NCBI GenBank assembly: GCA_030681195.1
Contig: JAUXXJ010000045.1
Location: 62,001 to 126,000, forward strand
Length of the DNA: 64,000 nt
Direction: 5' to 3'
From: Rhodocyclaceae bacterium
Lineage (GTDB): Bacteria; Pseudomonadota; Gammaproteobacteria; Burkholderiales; Rhodocyclaceae
Part shown: positions 35,646-43,906 of the stretch, one piece after another
How the letters are laid out: each line of letters opens with the position of its first letter
Position numbering within the stretch: position 1 is the first letter of the stretch
The notes under the pieces: generated by a model
What the model saw: only the letters and a program-made list of their open reading frames with translations
Told to the model about the DNA's origin: nothing
The model's database searches: none
Made by a program: the position numbers and the translations under genes

Positions 35646-37130
35646 TTACATCAATACAATATCAAACTGCTCTTGGCTATAACTCGGCTCAGCCTGCAAG
35701 GAGATTGGACGTCCGACGAAATCGGAGAGCATCGCCAGCGCTTGCGACTCCTCATCCTGAAACAGGTCGGTGACGACAGGGGCAGCGAGGACGCGCAGCT
35801 CGCGGGCTTCGAACTGACGCGCCTCGCGCAGCAGTTCGCGGAGGATTTCGTAGGCGACGGTCTGGGCAGTCTTGATGATGCCGCGTCCGCCACAGGTGGG
35901 ACAGGGTTCGCAGAGGATGTGGGCGAGCGATTCGCGGGTGCGTTTGCGTGTCAGTTCGACGAGACCCAGTTGCGTGAAACCATTGACGGTGATGCGCGTG
36001 TGGTCGCGTACCAGTGCCTTGTTCAGTTCGGCCAGTACGGCGGACTGGTGCTCGGCCGAGTCCATGTCGATGAAATCGACGATGATGATGCCGCCGAGAT
36101 TGCGCAGGCGCAGCTGGCGGGCGATGGTCTGCGCGGCTTCGAGATTGGTCTTGAAGATGGTGTCACTGAAGTTGGCCTGGCTGCCCCGATCACCAGGGGA
36201 GCGCGTGCCGACAAAGGCGCCGGTATTGACGTCGATGGTCGTCATCGCCTCGGTTTGTTCGATGATCAGGTAGCCGCCGGACTTGAGGTCGACGCGTCGC
36301 GCCAGTGCGCGTTGCAGTTCATCCTCGACGGCATACAGATCGAACAGCGGCCGCTCGCCGGTGTAGTGGCTGAGCAGCGGGGCGATCTGCGGCATGAATT
36401 CCTGGGCGAAAGCCCGCAGTTTCTGGAAGTTCTCGCGCGAGTCGATGATGATGCGCGTGGTTTCCGGGCCAACCAGATCGCGCAACACGCGTTGGGCCAG
36501 CGTCAGATCATGATGGAGCATGGTGGGCGGTGTGACGCCATTGGCACCGTTGGCGCGGTGGCGAATTTCCTGCCAGAGACGCCGCAGATAGGCGATGTCG
36601 GCCCCGAGCGCCTCATCGGTGGCGTTTTCTGCCATGGTGCGCACGATGAAGCCGCCATTCTCGTCGCTGGGCACCAGTTGCTGAATGCGTTCGCGCAAGG
36701 CTTCGCGCCCGCTTTCGTCGTCGATCTTTTGCGAGATGCCGATGTGCTTTTCCTGCGGCAGGTAAACCAGCAGGCGGCCGGCCAGCGAGATCTGCGTGGT
36801 CAGGCGCGCGCCCTTGGTGCTGATCGGGTCCTTGAGCACCTGCACCATCAGGGTTTCGCCTTCGGCGAGCAGGCGCTCGATCGGCCGCGGGCTGCCGTTC
36901 TTCTCGCCCCAGATGTCGGCGACATGCAGGAAGGCGGTACGTGCCAGCCCGACCTCGATGAAAGCCGACTGCATGCCGGGCAGTACGCGCACGACCTTAC
37001 CGAGATAGATGTTGCCGACAATGCCGCGTCCGCCGGTACGCTCGACATGCAGTTCCTGCACGGCGCCCTGCTGCAGGAGTGCAACGCGCGTCTCCTGCGG
37101 CGTGACGTTGATCAGGAACTCCTCGTTCAT
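35646..37130 (-). CDS. rng: Ribonuclease G
   Basis: A 494-residue RNase E/G catalytic protein without the long RNase E C-terminal scaffold, hence RNase G. An S1 domain is at the N-terminus (GNIYLGKVVRVLPGMQSAFI). Catalytic aspartate segments are TTIDVNTGAFVG and IIIVDFIDM, and the zinc link is CPTCGGRG (about residue 401). It matures 16S rRNA 5' ends and turns over some mRNAs. The ATG at 37130 (MNEEFLINVTPQETRVAL) overlaps the maf stop (ATGA). Confidence 0.96.
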   Translation of the reverse strand: MNEEFLINVTPQETRVALLQQGAVQELHVERTGGRGIVGNIYLGKVVRVLPGMQSAFIEVGLARTAFLHVADIWGEKNGSPRPIERLLAEGETLMVQVLKDPISTKGARLTTQISLAGRLLVYLPQEKHIGISQKIDDESGREALRERIQQLVPSDENGGFIVRTMAENATDEALGADIAYLRRLWQEIRHRANGANGVTPPTMLHHDLTLAQRVLRDLVGPETTRIIIDSRENFQKLRAFAQEFMPQIAPLLSHYTGERPLFDLYAVEDELQRALARRVDLKSGGYLIIEQTEAMTTIDVNTGAFVGTRSPGDRGSQANFSDTIFKTNLEAAQTIARQLRLRNLGGIIIVDFIDMDSAEHQSAVLAELNKALVRDHTRITVNGFTQLGLVELTRKRTRESLAHILCEPCPTCGGRGIIKTAQTVAYEILRELLREARQFEARELRVLAAPVVTDLFQDEESQALAMLSDFVGRPISLQAEPSYSQEQFDIVLM

Positions 37131-37744
37131 GCCGGATACCCGAACGCGCGCAGCAGCAGCGCGGTTTCGCACAACGGCAGGCCGACGATGCCGGAATGGC
37201 TGCCGCGAATTTCTTCGACGAACAGCGCGGCACGCCCCTGAATGCCGTAGGCACCGGCCTTGTCGTGCGGTTCGCCGCTGGCGACATAGCGCAGGATTTC
37301 GTCTGCTGAGATTGTGCGAAAGCGTACTTCGCTGACCGACAGGCGGGTTTCCAGGCGTTCCTTCTGGGCGACGGCGATAGCTGTCAGCACGCGATGGGTT
37401 TGACCGGACAGGCGCGTGAGGATGGCAATGGCATCGGCCTCGTCGGTCGGCTTACCGATGATCTGTCCCTCGAAATCAAGGGTGGTGTCGGCCGAGAGCA
37501 CGGGCCGTTCCGGCAGACGGCGCAGAGTCAGCAGACGGGCGCCATGTTGCGCCTTGGCCGCCGCGACGCGCAGGGCGTAGGTGTCCGGCGCCTCGTTCGG
37601 CAGCGGGTCTTCGTTGGTTTCGGGATCGACGCGATTGTCACCGCGAAACAGCAACAGGTCGAAACGGATGCCTACCTGTGCGAGCAGTTCGCGGCGGCGC
37701 GGACTTTGCGAGGCGAGATAAATGCGCGATTCGAGAGGAGCCAT
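37127..37744 (-). CDS. maf: Maf family nucleoside triphosphate pyrophosphatase
   Basis: A 205-residue Maf house-cleaning enzyme that hydrolyses non-canonical or modified nucleoside triphosphates to monophosphates. Motifs seen: LASQSPRRRELL (residues 10-21), SADTTLDFEGQIIGKP and DKAGAYGIQGRAALFVEEI. These fit the dTTP/UTP-type branch, though the m7GTP-specific branch cannot be excluded by eye. The ATG at 37744 (MAPLESRIYLASQSP) is the family start. It sits between rlmH and rng, a conserved order in betaproteobacteria. Confidence 0.93.
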   Translation of the reverse strand: MAPLESRIYLASQSPRRRELLAQVGIRFDLLLFRGDNRVDPETNEDPLPNEAPDTYALRVAAAKAQHGARLLTLRRLPERPVLSADTTLDFEGQIIGKPTDEADAIAILTRLSGQTHRVLTAIAVAQKERLETRLSVSEVRFRTISADEILRYVASGEPHDKAGAYGIQGRAALFVEEIRGSHSGIVGLPLCETALLLRAFGYPA

Positions 37745-37748
37745 ATTT

Positions 37749-38219
37749 TTAGTCGCGATGATAAGGATGGCCGATGCGCAAGGAATGGGCGCGATAAAGC
37801 GCTTCAGCGAGGATGACGCGCGCCATGCCATGCGGCAGGGTGAGGGAAGAGAGGCGCAAGCAGGTCGGTGCGGTTTGCTTCAAGGCAGGATCGAGACCGT
37901 CCGGCCCACCGATCAGGAAGGCGACATCGTCGCCTTCCGCCTGCCATTGCCCCAGCCGTTGCGACAGGGTTTTCGTATCGAGTGCCTCGCCGCGCTCGTC
38001 GAGGGCGATACGACGGCAGCGTGTCGGCAGGGCGGCTTCGATGCGTTTGGCTTCGGCGGCCATCATCGCTTCGACGGTCTTGCCGGTGGTGCGTGGCTCG
38101 GGCTTGATTTCGGTGAGTTCGATCGGCAGGTCGCGCGGCATGCGTTTCGCGTATTCGGCGAAGCCGGCAGTCATCCAGTCTGGCAGGCGGGTGCCCACGG
38201 CCGCCACAATCAAGCGCAT
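37749..38219 (-). CDS. rlmH: 23S rRNA (pseudouridine1915-N3)-methyltransferase RlmH
   Basis: A 156-residue SPOUT-class methyltransferase that modifies helix 69 of 23S rRNA in the 70S ribosome. The knotted SAM site is visible as [13 protein letters not shown] (about 100-112) and [22 protein letters not shown], ending in the conserved GHPYHRD. Length is exactly that of the family. It starts 10 bases after rsfS and ends 4 bases before maf. Confidence 0.96.
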   Translation of the reverse strand: MRLIVAAVGTRLPDWMTAGFAEYAKRMPRDLPIELTEIKPEPRTTGKTVEAMMAAEAKRIEAALPTRCRRIALDERGEALDTKTLSQRLGQWQAEGDDVAFLIGGPDGLDPALKQTAPTCLRLSSLTLPHGMARVILAEALYRAHSLRIGHPYHRD

Positions 38220-38229
38220 GCCGATAAGC

Positions 38230-38601
38230 TCATTCTTCCGCCGCGTCGTCTGCCGCTGCCTTGGCTGCGCCCCGCTTTGGCTTGGTCTGCCAGAGCGTTT
38301 CGAGATCGTAGTGCTTGCGCACGGCGGGCAGCATGACATGGACGACGATGTCGCCCAGGTCGACCAGCACCCAATCGCCGACATCCTCGCCTTCCATGCC
38401 GAGGACCTCGCCACCAGCTTCCTTGACCTTGTCGTGGACGCTGCGCGCCAGTGCCTTGGTCTGGCGCGACGAGTCGCCGGTGGCGATGACGATGCGCGCA
38501 AACATGTCGGAGAGGCGGCGCGTATTGATGACTTCGATGTCCTTGCCCTTGATGTCTTCGAGGGCGTTGACGGTGATGCGTTGTAGTTTGCGGATGTCCA
38601 T
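38230..38601 (-). CDS. rsfS: Ribosomal silencing factor RsfS
   Basis: A 123-residue RsfS (DUF143) protein that binds ribosomal protein uL14 and blocks subunit joining in stationary phase. Motifs: [33 protein letters not shown], and [19 protein letters not shown]. The C-terminal Lys/Ala/Asp tail after residue 105 is a species-specific extension. The ATG at 38601 ([11 protein letters not shown]) is one base from the nadD stop. Confidence 0.95.
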   Translation of the reverse strand: MDIRKLQRITVNALEDIKGKDIEVINTRRLSDMFARIVIATGDSSRQTKALARSVHDKVKEAGGEVLGMEGEDVGDWVLVDLGDIVVHVMLPAVRKHYDLETLWQTKPKRGAAKAAADDAAEE

Positions 38602-38602
38602 G

Positions 38603-39250
38603 TCAGGAAAGGTAAAGTTGATGGTGTTGAATATAGTCGAGAACCGGGGGAGGCAGCAATTCGAGTAAAACTGCCGGAGGATCGTGGGCCGCAACGCGCT
38701 GCCGTACTTCGGTGGCCGATACGGTGCCGGCGATCAGTTCAAAGGCGACGATGTGACCGGCGGGTTTTGAAAAGTCGGCGTTGGCGAGACGGCGCTTAGC
38801 GAATTCTTCGGCCAATGGTTCTTCGAAATCCGCAAGCGGAAAGCCCGGTCGGGTGGCAACGGCAATATGCGCAAGGCCGAAGATGTCCTGCCAGCGATGC
38901 CAGCGCGCGAAGCCGTGAAAGGCATCGGCGCCCATCAGCAGCACCAGCGGACGTTGCGACCCGAGTTCGCGCCGTAGCCGTTCGAGCGTATGCACGGTGT
39001 AGCTCGGTGCTTCACTGTCGACTTCACTGGCATCGAGCACAAAGCCCGGTTCGCCGTCGATGGTCGCCTGCACCATCGCCAGCCGATCGGCCGGTGTGCT
39101 GCTCGGCGTGCCACGATGTGGCGGTTGGCCGACGGGAATCCAGCGTATTTCGGGAATCTTCAGGCGATCGCGGGCGGTTCGGGCGAGGGCGAGATGGGCG
39201 AGATGAACCGGGTCGAACGTACCGCCGAGGATGCCGACGGCGTCAGACAC
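38603..39250 (-). CDS. nadD: Nicotinate-nucleotide adenylyltransferase
   Basis: A 215-residue NadD that adenylates nicotinate mononucleotide for NAD synthesis. The nucleotidyltransferase signature [15 protein letters not shown] is at residues 6-20, and the C-terminal [11 protein letters not shown] corresponds to the ISSTxIR motif. It starts with GTG at 39250, overlapping the upstream membrane-protein gene by 8 bases. A two-mismatch match to the 24-bp repeat (38770-38793) reads RRLANADF in frame. Confidence 0.95.
   Translation of the reverse strand: MSDAVGILGGTFDPVHLAHLALARTARDRLKIPEIRWIPVGQPPHRGTPSSTPADRLAMVQATIDGEPGFVLDASEVDSEAPSYTVHTLERLRRELGSQRPLVLLMGADAFHGFARWHRWQDIFGLAHIAVATRPGFPLADFEEPLAEEFAKRRLANADFSKPAGHIVAFELIAGTVSATEVRQRVAAHDPPAVLLELLPPPVLDYIQHHQLYLS
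38770..38793 (-). repeat. 24-bp dispersed repeat copy
   Basis: 22 of 24 matches. In nadD, sense orientation but in another frame (RRLANADF). Confidence 0.7.
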
Positions 39251-40064
39251 GCTCGTCCACGTTCGGATGGAAGATATCGCGATAGCTAACGTAGATGCTG
39301 GCGGTCAGCACCGGGGCGACGAGAAAAATCAGCATCATGCGCAGGGCGACGAAGGCGATATCCAGTGCCAGGCCGGCCACCTGGCTGACGGCAATCAGGA
39401 TGAAACCGGGCAGGACCCCGGCCAGCACCAGCGCGGCGAGACTGAACATACCCATCGCGCCGAGGTTGCGCCAGCACGCTATCCAACTGAAAAACAGCGA
39501 CTTGAAGGGGCTGACGCGATCCCATCCGACCAGAAAGGGCGCGAACCAGAAGGCGACGATCATCGGTGCCGCCAGCAGCAAGAGCTGGAACATGGCGCCG
39601 AGCATTTGGGCTTGGGCCTCCGGGTTGGCCGGCGTGGTGCCCGGCAGGCTGGGGTCGTTCATGTTCGGTGTGGCCATCGTGCTGTCGAGGCCGGCCAGCG
39701 GATCGTTGCCGTCATTGAGCGCAAGATTAAGCAGGACCAGCAATAAGGCACCGAGTAACTGCAGGCCACCCAGCCGTAGCAGGGCACGCCCGTTGCCGCT
39801 GATGCCGCGCAGCAGCAGCGCCTTGCTGGGCGCCTGCTGCTCATCAACCAACCGGCAGCCATTGGCGACGATTAGGGTGAGGACGGGCAGCGCCAGCGGC
39901 AGCAGGATCGGCCCGATGCCAGGCAACAGGATCACCAGCGTCTGGACGACCAGCAGATAGGCGAGGGTAAGGGCAGTGATCAGCGAGGGATTGCGGCGAA
40001 ACAGCCGGAAGCCCTCAAACAGCCAGAACGTCCCGCGCGCGGCGGGCAAGCGGCGCGCCTGCAT
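39243..40064 (-). CDS. BPSS1780-type integral membrane protein
   Basis: A 273-residue membrane protein with about six transmembrane helices in three pairs and the opening MQARRLPAARGTFWLFEGFRLF shared with the betaproteobacterial BPSS1780 family. The central soluble stretch (residues about 125-150) is rich in Asn and Pro. Function unknown. The ATG at 40064 was chosen by family resemblance and lies 10 bases after the DUF2782 stop. It overlaps nadD by 8 bases. Confidence 0.85.
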   Translation of the reverse strand: MQARRLPAARGTFWLFEGFRLFRRNPSLITALTLAYLLVVQTLVILLPGIGPILLPLALPVLTLIVANGCRLVDEQQAPSKALLLRGISGNGRALLRLGGLQLLGALLLVLLNLALNDGNDPLAGLDSTMATPNMNDPSLPGTTPANPEAQAQMLGAMFQLLLLAAPMIVAFWFAPFLVGWDRVSPFKSLFFSWIACWRNLGAMGMFSLAALVLAGVLPGFILIAVSQVAGLALDIAFVALRMMLIFLVAPVLTASIYVSYRDIFHPNVDERV

Positions 40065-40074
40065 GGGTGCGAAA

Positions 40075-40413
40075 TCAGAAAGTTTTAATGACCCACATCG
40101 GCACGGAAATGCCGCGGTCGCCGACGCCAAGATCTTCGCGCATGAAGCCGCCATCGCCCTTCGGATCGACCAGATAGTAGGGCGTGCCGTGGGGCGGTGT
40201 GACCTTGATCATGTAGAGCTTGCCGTTCATGCGGTATTCCTCGACCCTGTCTTCGCCGCGCTTTTTGATGGTGACTTGCGGTTCAAGGGCGCTGTCCTCG
40301 ATCATGCCGGGCGGCGGCGGGGGCGGCTCGGGCAGGGGCTCAAGATTGGCCGGACGGGTTTGGGCACAGACCGGCAGGGTAATGGCCAGGAGCAGGGCAG
40401 GGAAAAAACGCAT
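40075..40413 (-). CDS. DUF2782 secreted protein
   Basis: A 112-residue protein with a Sec signal (MRFFPALLLAITLPVCAQ), a proline run (PLPEPPPPPPG at about 32-42) and the DUF2782 core IKKRGEDRVEEYRMNGKLYM followed by IKVTPPHGTPYYLVD. It is a small periplasmic protein of unknown role, typically encoded next to polA in betaproteobacteria, as here. First gene of the run leading into nadD and rng. Confidence 0.87.
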   Translation of the reverse strand: MRFFPALLLAITLPVCAQTRPANLEPLPEPPPPPPGMIEDSALEPQVTIKKRGEDRVEEYRMNGKLYMIKVTPPHGTPYYLVDPKGDGGFMREDLGVGDRGISVPMWVIKTF

Positions 40414-40452
40414 GATGGGTGTCTGAAGCAAGAGGGAATGCCCTGATTCTAA

Positions 40453-41181
40453 CTACAAATTCAGTAGCAGATCGTGTTCCGCCGGCAGGTGGTCGAAGCC
40501 GCGCGTCTCATAGTGTTTGAAAATCGCCGCAACGATGGCTTCCGGCTCGTCGATGATCTGGATCAGGTCCATGTCCTCCGGGTTGATCATGCCCTCGCTG
40601 ACCAACCGGTCACGGAACCAGTCGATCATGCCACCCCAGAAACCGTCGCCGACGAGGATCAGTGGCATGTGCGGCGTCTTGCCGGTCTGGATCAGCGTCA
40701 GCGCCTCCAGCAACTCGTCGAGCGTGCCGAAGCCGCCGGGCATCACGACATAAGCGGCGGCGAAGCGCACGAACATGTATTTGCGCGCGAAGAAATGGCG
40801 AAAGCTTTGCGAGATGTCTTGATAAGGGTTGGCCGCCTGCTCCATCGGCAACTGGATGTTGAGGCCGATGCTCGGGCTCTTGCCGTGGAAGGCGCCCTTG
40901 TTGGCCGCCTCCATCACGCCGGGGCCACCGCCGGAGATCACCGAAAAGCCGGCGTCGGAAAGCAGACGCGCGATGCGTTCGGTGTGCTGGTAATAGGGCG
41001 ACTCGGGCTTCACTCTGGCACTGCCGAAGATCGAGACTGCTGGCCGGACACCCGCCAGCCGCTCGGTTGCCTCAACGAACTCTGACATAATCCCGAACAC
41101 CCGCCAGGCTTCACGGGCCGTCGATGCCGGGGCCGCCAGCCGTGGGTCGGCAATCTTCGGCAACTTGTCTTTTGCGCTCAT
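40453..41181 (-). CDS. LOG family protein (TIGR00730, nucleoside 5'-monophosphate phosphoribohydrolase-like)
   Basis: A 242-residue Rossmann-fold protein with the family motifs SGGGPGVMEAANKGAF (about residues 80-95) and PGGFGTLDELLEAL (about 147-160). Characterised members release the base from nucleoside monophosphates, including cytokinin riboside phosphates in some bacteria and plants; the substrate here is not assigned. It has the N-terminal helix AREAWRVFGIMSEFVEATER seen in proteobacterial members. Its start codon is only 9 bases from the divergent polA start. Confidence 0.9.
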   Translation of the reverse strand: MSAKDKLPKIADPRLAAPASTAREAWRVFGIMSEFVEATERLAGVRPAVSIFGSARVKPESPYYQHTERIARLLSDAGFSVISGGGPGVMEAANKGAFHGKSPSIGLNIQLPMEQAANPYQDISQSFRHFFARKYMFVRFAAAYVVMPGGFGTLDELLEALTLIQTGKTPHMPLILVGDGFWGGMIDWFRDRLVSEGMINPEDMDLIQIIDEPEAIVAAIFKHYETRGFDHLPAEHDLLLNL

Positions 41182-41190
41182 TCTTTTTCC

Positions 41191-43890
41191 ATGCTCCTGC
41201 TCGTTGACGGTTCGTCATATTTATACCGCGCTTTTCACGCCCTGCCCGATCTACGCAACGGCGCGAACCAGCCGACGGGCGCCATCAAGGGCGTCCTGTC
41301 CATGCTGCGCCGACTCGTCGCCGATTATCCGGCCGCCGACCAGCGCGCCGTCATTTTCGACGCCAAGGGCAAGACCTTCCGCGACGACTGGTATCCCGAC
41401 TACAAGGCCCATCGACCGCCGATGCCCGACGATCTCGTCGCGCAAATCCAGCCGCTGCACGACGCCATCCGCGCGCTCGGCTGGCCGCTGTTGTGTATCG
41501 AAGGCGTCGAAGCCGATGATGTGATCGGCACGCTCGCCATGCAGGCGGCCGCACGCGGCGAGGACTGCGTGATCTCCACCGGCGATAAGGATCTCGCTCA
41601 ACTCGTCAATGCCCACGTCACGCTGGTCAACACCATGAACGAGGAACGGCTGGACATCGCCGGCGTAACCGAAAAATTCGGCGTGCCGCCCGCGCGCATC
41701 GTCGATTACCTGACGCTGGTCGGCGATACAGTCGACAACGTGCCGGGTGTCGCCAAGGTCGGCCCCAAGACCGCCGTGAAGTGGCTGGCCCAATACGGCA
41801 CGCTCGACAACATCGTCGCCCATGCCGCCGAGATTGGTGGCGTGGTCGGTGAGAACCTGCGCCAGCACCTCGATTTCCTGCCACTGGGCCGCAAGTTGGT
41901 AACGGTGGCCTGCGATCTTGACCTGCCGGCGATTGAACTGACGCCTGCGGTGCCAGACCAAGAAAAGCTCGCCGCGCTCTATGCCGAACTCGACTTCAAG
42001 AGCTGGCTGCGGGAGCTCGATGCCAAGGAGAAGGAACCCAGTGCCGTCCTGCCAACGCCGACATTTGAGAACACCGAGCCGGACCGCTCCGCCTACGCGT
42101 GCATCCTCACCGAAGCGCAACTGGACGACTGGCTGCAACGCTTGAACAGTGCCGCCCTCGTTGCGCTCGACACCGAAACCACGGCGCTTGACCCGATGCA
42201 GGCGCAACTGGTGGGCCTCTCCTTCTGTATCGAAGCGGGCCATGCGGCCTACCTGCCGCTGGCGCACAACTACGCCGGTGCGCCCGAACAACTGCCGCTG
42301 GCGGCCACGCTGGAAAAACTCCGGCCGTGGCTCGAATCGGCGACCCACGGCAAAGTCGGCCAGCACCTTAAATACGACCGCCACGTCTTCGCCAACCACG
42401 GCATCCGCCTCGCCGGTATCGTCGCCGACACGCTGCTCGAATCCTATGTGCTGGAGTCCGACCAGCTGCACGAACTCGGCTCCCTCGCCGCGCGCCACTG
42501 TGGCCTGAAGACGATTTCCTACGACGACGTGACCGGCAAGGGCGTCAATCGCATCTCCTTCGCACAAGTTGACCTCGAACGCGCGGCCAGCTATGCCGCC
42601 GAAGATGCCGATGTGACCCTGCAGGTGCATCAGGTGCTTGCCCCGCGCCTCAAAGGCGAGGCACGACTCGACGCGCTCTACCGCGACATTGAATTGCCGG
42701 TGGCCGAGATTCTGTTCCGCATGGAGCGCAATGGCGTGCTGATCGACAGCCAGGCCCTCGCCCAGCAAAGCGACGCCCTTGGTCGCCGCCTGATGGGGAT
42801 CGAGGCAACGGCCCACCAGCTCGCCGGCCAGCCCTTCAACCTCAACTCGCCCAAGCAGCTTGGCGAAATCCTGTTTACCAACCTCGGCCTGCCGGTGGTG
42901 AAAAAGACGCCTTCGGGCACGCCCTCGACCGATGAGGAAGTGCTGGCCAAGCTGGCCGAGGATTACCCGCTGCCCAAGTGCCTGCTTGAACATCGCACGC
43001 TCGCCAAACTCAAGGGCACCTACACCGACAAGCTGCCGAAGATGGTGAATCCCGCCACCGGCCGGGTGCATACCAGCTACTCGCAGGCCGTCGCCGTCAC
43101 CGGCCGGCTCGCCTCCTCCGATCCTAACCTGCAGAACATCCCGATCCGTACGGCGGAAGGTCGGCGCATCCGTGCCGCCTTTGTCGCCGCGCCCGGATGC
43201 CGTCTCGTCAGCGCCGACTATTCGCAGATCGAGCTGCGCATCATGGCGCACCTCTCCAACGATGCCGGCCTGCTCGATGCCTTCGCGCGCGGCGAGGACG
43301 TGCATCGCGCCACGGCGGCCGAGGTGTTCGGCATCACGCCGATCGAAGTCAGCAACGAACAGCGCCGTGCCGCCAAGGCCATCAACTTCGGCCTGATCTA
43401 CGGCATGAGCGCCTTCGGCCTGGCCAAGCAGATCGACGTCGAGCGCAGTGCCGCACAGACCTACATGGACCGCTATTTCGCGCGTTATCCCGGCGTGGCG
43501 CGCTACATGGAAGAAACGCGCAGTGCGGCGAAAGAGCGCGGCTACGTCGAAACCGTCTTCGGCCGCCGCCTCTGGCTGCCCGAGATTCGTTCCAGCAATG
43601 CCGGTAGACGGCAGGGTGCCGAACGCGCCGCGATCAACGCGCCGATGCAGGGCACCGCCGCCGATCTCGTCAAGCTGGCGATGATCGCCGTGCAGGGATG
43701 GCTGGATCAGGAATGCATGCAGTCGAAGTTGATCCTGCAAGTGCATGATGAACTGGTGCTCGAAGTGCCCGAAGCCGAACTCGCCGCAGTGAAGGCCGCG
43801 CTGCCGCCATTGATGGCGGGTGTGGCTAAACTCTCGGTGCCGCTACTGGCCGAAGTGGGCGTCGGCGCGAACTGGGACGAGGCGCACTAG
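41191..43890 (+). CDS. polA: DNA polymerase I
   Basis: An 899-residue Pol I with all three domains. The 5' nuclease (residues 1 to about 275) contains YKAHRPPMPDDLV and GVEADDVIGTLA. The proofreading exonuclease (about 310-490) keeps its metal residues: Asp327 and Glu329 in LDTETTALD, LKYDRHVF, and YAAEDADVTLQ. The polymerase (about 500-899) has motif A VSADYSQIELRI (Asp676) and motif C LQVHDELVLEV (Asp853). A copy of the 24-bp repeat encodes AVLPTPTF at residues 285-292, exactly in the linker between nuclease and exonuclease. Its last 15 bases are tandemly duplicated after the stop. Confidence 0.97.
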   Translation: MLLLVDGSSYLYRAFHALPDLRNGANQPTGAIKGVLSMLRRLVADYPAADQRAVIFDAKGKTFRDDWYPDYKAHRPPMPDDLVAQIQPLHDAIRALGWPLLCIEGVEADDVIGTLAMQAAARGEDCVISTGDKDLAQLVNAHVTLVNTMNEERLDIAGVTEKFGVPPARIVDYLTLVGDTVDNVPGVAKVGPKTAVKWLAQYGTLDNIVAHAAEIGGVVGENLRQHLDFLPLGRKLVTVACDLDLPAIELTPAVPDQEKLAALYAELDFKSWLRELDAKEKEPSAVLPTPTFENTEPDRSAYACILTEAQLDDWLQRLNSAALVALDTETTALDPMQAQLVGLSFCIEAGHAAYLPLAHNYAGAPEQLPLAATLEKLRPWLESATHGKVGQHLKYDRHVFANHGIRLAGIVADTLLESYVLESDQLHELGSLAARHCGLKTISYDDVTGKGVNRISFAQVDLERAASYAAEDADVTLQVHQVLAPRLKGEARLDALYRDIELPVAEILFRMERNGVLIDSQALAQQSDALGRRLMGIEATAHQLAGQPFNLNSPKQLGEILFTNLGLPVVKKTPSGTPSTDEEVLAKLAEDYPLPKCLLEHRTLAKLKGTYTDKLPKMVNPATGRVHTSYSQAVAVTGRLASSDPNLQNIPIRTAEGRRIRAAFVAAPGCRLVSADYSQIELRIMAHLSNDAGLLDAFARGEDVHRATAAEVFGITPIEVSNEQRRAAKAINFGLIYGMSAFGLAKQIDVERSAAQTYMDRYFARYPGVARYMEETRSAAKERGYVETVFGRRLWLPEIRSSNAGRRQGAERAAINAPMQGTAADLVKLAMIAVQGWLDQECMQSKLILQVHDELVLEVPEAELAAVKAALPPLMAGVAKLSVPLLAEVGVGANWDEAH
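42043..42066 (+). repeat. 24-bp dispersed repeat copy
   Basis: 21 of 24 matches. In polA between nuclease and exonuclease domains, sense, in frame as AVLPTPTF. Confidence 0.8.
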
Positions 43891-43905
43891 AACGAGGTGC
43901 ACTAG
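43876..43905 (+). repeat. Imperfect 15-bp tandem duplication at the polA stop
   Basis: Units GACGAGGCGCACTAG (43876-43890, ending with the polA stop) and AACGAGGTGCACTAG (43891-43905) match at 13 of 15 positions. The second unit lies directly before the DUF1631 start (43907), and its CGAGGTG may serve as the ribosome site. Confidence 0.85.
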
Positions 43906-43906
43906 G

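Noticed and set aside
43193..43216. Stretch in polA matching the 24-bp repeat at 21 of 24 positions
   Set aside because: It encodes polymerase motif A (VSADYSQIELR), which is conserved in all Pol I enzymes, so the likeness comes from protein constraint and GC-rich codons and not from insertion. It warns that some internal matches at 19-21 of 24 may also be chance.
41251..43746. 831-codon open frame antisense to polA, and similar long antisense frames opposite the RND pumps and the AAA+ ATPase (for example 31120-32733)
   Set aside because: They mirror well-supported genes, have no family resemblance and arise from high third-position GC content.
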